Source: Gemmobacter sp. | GTDB lineage: Bacteria; Pseudomonadota; Alphaproteobacteria; Rhodobacterales; Rhodobacteraceae | Assembly: GCA_030656535.1 (NCBI GenBank) | Contig: JAUSPL010000467.1 | Span: 1-8,843 of the forward strand | Length of the DNA: 8,843 nt | Reading direction: 5' to 3' | Part shown: in pieces, positions 6,892 to 8,843 of the stretch | Layout: each line of letters begins with the position of its first letter | Position numbering within the stretch: the first letter of the stretch is position 1 | Program-made: the position numbers and the translations under genes | Notes under the pieces: model-generated | What the model was told of the DNA's origin: nothing | What the model saw: only the letters and a program-made list of their open reading frames with translations | The model's database searches: none

Positions 6892-8199
6892 CTACCCTGC
6901 CCCGCGCCGCGCCCTCAGCTTTGCGAAATACTCGATCCGCTTTTTCAGCTCGCGCTCAAAGCCCCTTTCAGGGGGCGCATAGAACACGGGTCGCTTTATG
7001 GCTTCGGGAAAATAGTCCTGGCCCGAGAAACCGTCCTCGGCGTCGTGGTCATAGGCATAGCCGGCACCGTAGCCCATGTCCTTCATCATCCGGGTCGGCG
7101 CGTTGCGGATATGCAGCGGCGGGGGTTCAGACCCGCTTCGCCTGGCTTCGGCACGCGCGGCCTTGTACGCCGTATAGACCCCATTCGATTTGGGCGCCAA
7201 CGCCAGATAGACCAGCGCCTGCGCCAGTGCCAATTCGCCCTCTGGCGACCCAAGCCGTTCGTAGGTGTTCCATGCATCCAGACAGACCGACTGCGCCTGC
7301 GGGTCGGCCAGCCCGATATCCTCGACCGCCATCCGCGTGATACGGCGGGCCAGAAACCTGGGGTCTTCGCCACCTTCCAGCATCCGTGCGAACCAATAAA
7401 GCGCCGCGTCGGGGTCGGACCCTCGGACTGATTTGTGCAGGGCCGAGATCAGGTTGTAATGCTCTTCGCCCGATTTGTCGTATTTTGCCGCCCGTCGCAT
7501 CAGCCGCGCCGCCAAGGCATCGCGGTCCAGAGGCGCGGGCAGCTTCCACGCCATGACCTGCTCGATCAGATTCAGCAGGGCGCGCCCATCGCCGTCCGCC
7601 ATCTCAAGCAACGCCTCGCGCGCCTCGGCCTTGAGGGGCAGAGCGCGGCTTAGATCCTGCTCCGCCCTTTGCGCCAGGCGTTCCAGATCGGCCAGCGTCA
7701 GACGCTCCAGCACGATCACCTGCGAGCGCGACAACAGCGCGGCATTCAGCTCGAAAGAAGGGTTTTCCGTGGTGGCCCCGACCAATGTGATCGTGCCATC
7801 CTCCATGTGAGGCAAGAACCCGTCCTGCTGCGCCTTGTTGAAGCGGTGGATCTCATCCACGAACAACAGGGTACCACGGCCTTGCTGGTGGCGCAGACGC
7901 GCGGTGTCGAACACCTTGCGCAGGTCAGGCACGCCGGTAAAGATCGCGCTGATCTGCACAAAGGCCAAATCAGTGCCTTCTGCCAGCAACCGCGCGATCG
8001 TGGTCTTGCCCACCCCCGGCGGCCCCCACAAGATCAGGTTCGACAGTGCGCCCGAAGCAAGCATCGCCCCCAGCGGCCCTTCCGGTGACAGCACATGACC
8101 CTGCCCTATCACATCGGACAGGCTGCGCGGCCGCAAGCGGTCGGCCAGCGGGCGCGGCGCGTCAGCACCAAGAGAGGGGGTATCGAACAGATCAGGCAT
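6892..8199 (-). CDS. rarA: RarA (MgsA), replication-associated recombination AAA+ ATPase
   Basis: RarA is a clamp-loader-like AAA+ ATPase that acts with the replisome and SSB at stalled or gapped replication forks. The 435-residue length is normal. Motifs are intact: PLADRLRPRSLSDVIGQGHV near the N-terminus (17-36), Walker A GPPGVGKT at 59-66, Walker B LLFVDEIHRFNKAQQD at 111-126, sensor 1 region GATTENPSFELN at 141-152, and LLSRSQV with the likely Arg finger at 158. The C-terminal half contains KYDKSGEEHYNLISALHKSVRGSDPDAALY, characteristic of RarA/WRNIP1 tetramerisation regions, and GYGAGYAYDHD near the end. The ATG at 8199 starts MPDLFDTPS and has no strong ribosome binding site. Flanking gaps of 114 and 88 bp leave room for its own promoter. 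Confidence 0.95.
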   Translation of the reverse strand: MPDLFDTPSLGADAPRPLADRLRPRSLSDVIGQGHVLSPEGPLGAMLASGALSNLILWGPPGVGKTTIARLLAEGTDLAFVQISAIFTGVPDLRKVFDTARLRHQQGRGTLLFVDEIHRFNKAQQDGFLPHMEDGTITLVGATTENPSFELNAALLSRSQVIVLERLTLADLERLAQRAEQDLSRALPLKAEAREALLEMADGDGRALLNLIEQVMAWKLPAPLDRDALAARLMRRAAKYDKSGEEHYNLISALHKSVRGSDPDAALYWFARMLEGGEDPRFLARRITRMAVEDIGLADPQAQSVCLDAWNTYERLGSPEGELALAQALVYLALAPKSNGVYTAYKAARAEARRSGSEPPPLHIRNAPTRMMKDMGYGAGYAYDHDAEDGFSGQDYFPEAIKRPVFYAPPERGFERELKKRIEYFAKLRARRGAG

Positions 8200-8250
8200 G
8201 CCGCCAATCTACCCTGCCGCACGCGCGCGCGAAAGGGCTTGGTCCGACCA

Positions 8251-8279
8251 CGGGGGCCATCCCCGCAAAATTGCCCCCG
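8251..8279. repeat. GC-rich inverted repeat between the Do-like gene and rarA
   Basis: CGGGGGC and GCCCCCG form 7-bp arms around a 15-base spacer, about 36 bases after the stop of the Do-like gene. It could fold as a transcript-end stem, but no U-run follows on the minus strand, so it does not qualify as a clear intrinsic terminator. Confidence 0.3.
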
Positions 8280-8314
8280 CCAATCGCACCAGTTCTGACC
8301 CGCAGAGGTCCAAC

Positions 8315-8843
8315 CTAGACCCGAAAGCGCAGGCGAAGCCGATTCCCGCCCCGGATCAGGTCAATTTCCCACAACCGAACCTGCGCGCGCGCCGCCCGGT
8401 CAACGTCAGACGGGTCCTCGATCCGCGCCCCGTTGATGGCCAGCAACACATCCCCCCTCTGCAGCCCCGCTTGCATCGCCAGATCGGTGGCGTCGACCAC
8501 CACCACGCCATCTGCCTCGAACGACAGGTCAAGTTCGGCCATGACAGCAGGGTTCAGCCGGGCCACTTGCAGCCCCCGCAGCACCACATTACCCACAATC
8601 GTTCGCTGGTCACGCGGCGGGCTATCGGGCGGCGCAATCAGCGGAACGTTGGCGTGCATGGTCTGGCCATCGCGCAGGTACTCTGCCCCGACGGTGCCGC
8701 CAACGCCGCGTGCCGACAACCGGAACATCATCTCTTGGGGTGAATTGACCGGCGCACCGTCCAGCCGCACAACCACATCCCCGGATCGCAGGCCCGCAGC
8801 CCTGAACGGGCTGCCCGCATGCACGTCAGACAAGATCACGCCC
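8315..8843 (-). CDS. Do/HtrA-like serine protease family protein, C-terminal PDZ part (5' end beyond window)
   Basis: About 175 C-terminal residues are present and the gene runs off the right edge. Two PDZ domains can be seen. The first starts at the edge with GVILSDVHAGSPFRAAGLRSG and continues to about VPLIAPPD. The second covers roughly the last 75 residues and includes DATDLAMQAGLQRGDVLLAI, ending LRLRFRV. In both, the run SPFRAAGLRSGDVVVRLDG or AMQAGLQRGDVLLAING is the typical PDZ carboxylate-loop and GD(V/I) pattern of DegP/DegQ. The family consists of envelope proteases and chaperones that deal with misfolded proteins. The trypsin-like catalytic domain (His-Asp-Ser) would lie outside the window, so I cannot tell whether this copy is an active protease. 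Codon 8839 is GTG inside a PDZ motif and is not the true start. Confidence 0.85.
   Translation of the reverse strand, partial: GVILSDVHAGSPFRAAGLRSGDVVVRLDGAPVNSPQEMMFRLSARGVGGTVGAEYLRDGQTMHANVPLIAPPDSPPRDQRTIVGNVVLRGLQVARLNPAVMAELDLSFEADGVVVVDATDLAMQAGLQRGDVLLAINGARIEDPSDVDRAARAQVRLWEIDLIRGGNRLRLRFRV

Noticed and set aside
1..8843. CRISPR arrays, tRNA or rRNA genes, insertion sequences, prophage or defence genes
   Set aside because: No spaced direct repeats, tRNA-like cloverleaf, transposase motif or terminal inverted repeats were seen. The window is filled by housekeeping and transport genes on one strand.

Overview
The window looks like a chromosomal segment of an alphaproteobacterium of the Rhodobacterales, probably the Roseobacter group. 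This rests on the high GC content, on an ATP12-type F1 assembly chaperone (alphaproteobacteria and mitochondria), on a complete-looking aapJQMP general amino-acid transporter, and on the protein sequences. No database search was possible. All ten genes lie on the minus strand, so transcription runs from high to low coordinates.

Upstream block (8843 to 4398). It opens with the 3' part of a Do/HtrA-like protein carrying two PDZ domains, cut by the window edge. A 114-bp gap separates it from rarA, an AAA+ ATPase that acts at stalled replication forks. After an 88-bp gap comes a tightly packed run: crcB (fluoride channel), rluC-type 23S rRNA pseudouridine synthase, an 87-codon decayed fragment of a HAD-family hydrolase, and the ATP12 chaperone gene. 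Each of the three junctions in this run is an ATGA overlap, in which the stop of one gene shares bases with the start of the next.

Downstream block (4397 to 1). A 236-bp leader region precedes aapJ (periplasmic binding protein). A 125-bp gap with a strong GC hairpin follows, then aapQ and aapM (the two permeases, 1 bp apart) and the first 155 residues of aapP (ATPase), which runs off the window. Together these form an ABC importer for a broad range of L-amino acids. The hairpin after aapJ fits the usual need to make far more binding protein than membrane subunits.

Most of the window is ordinary core genome. The most notable item is the collapsed HAD hydrolase gene between rluC and the ATP12 gene. 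It has lost most of its length and its second catalytic-motif Asp, yet it is still an open frame that keeps both ATGA overlaps, perhaps because it passes ribosomes on to the ATP12 gene. I found no RNA genes, mobile elements, CRISPR arrays or undescribed multi-gene system.
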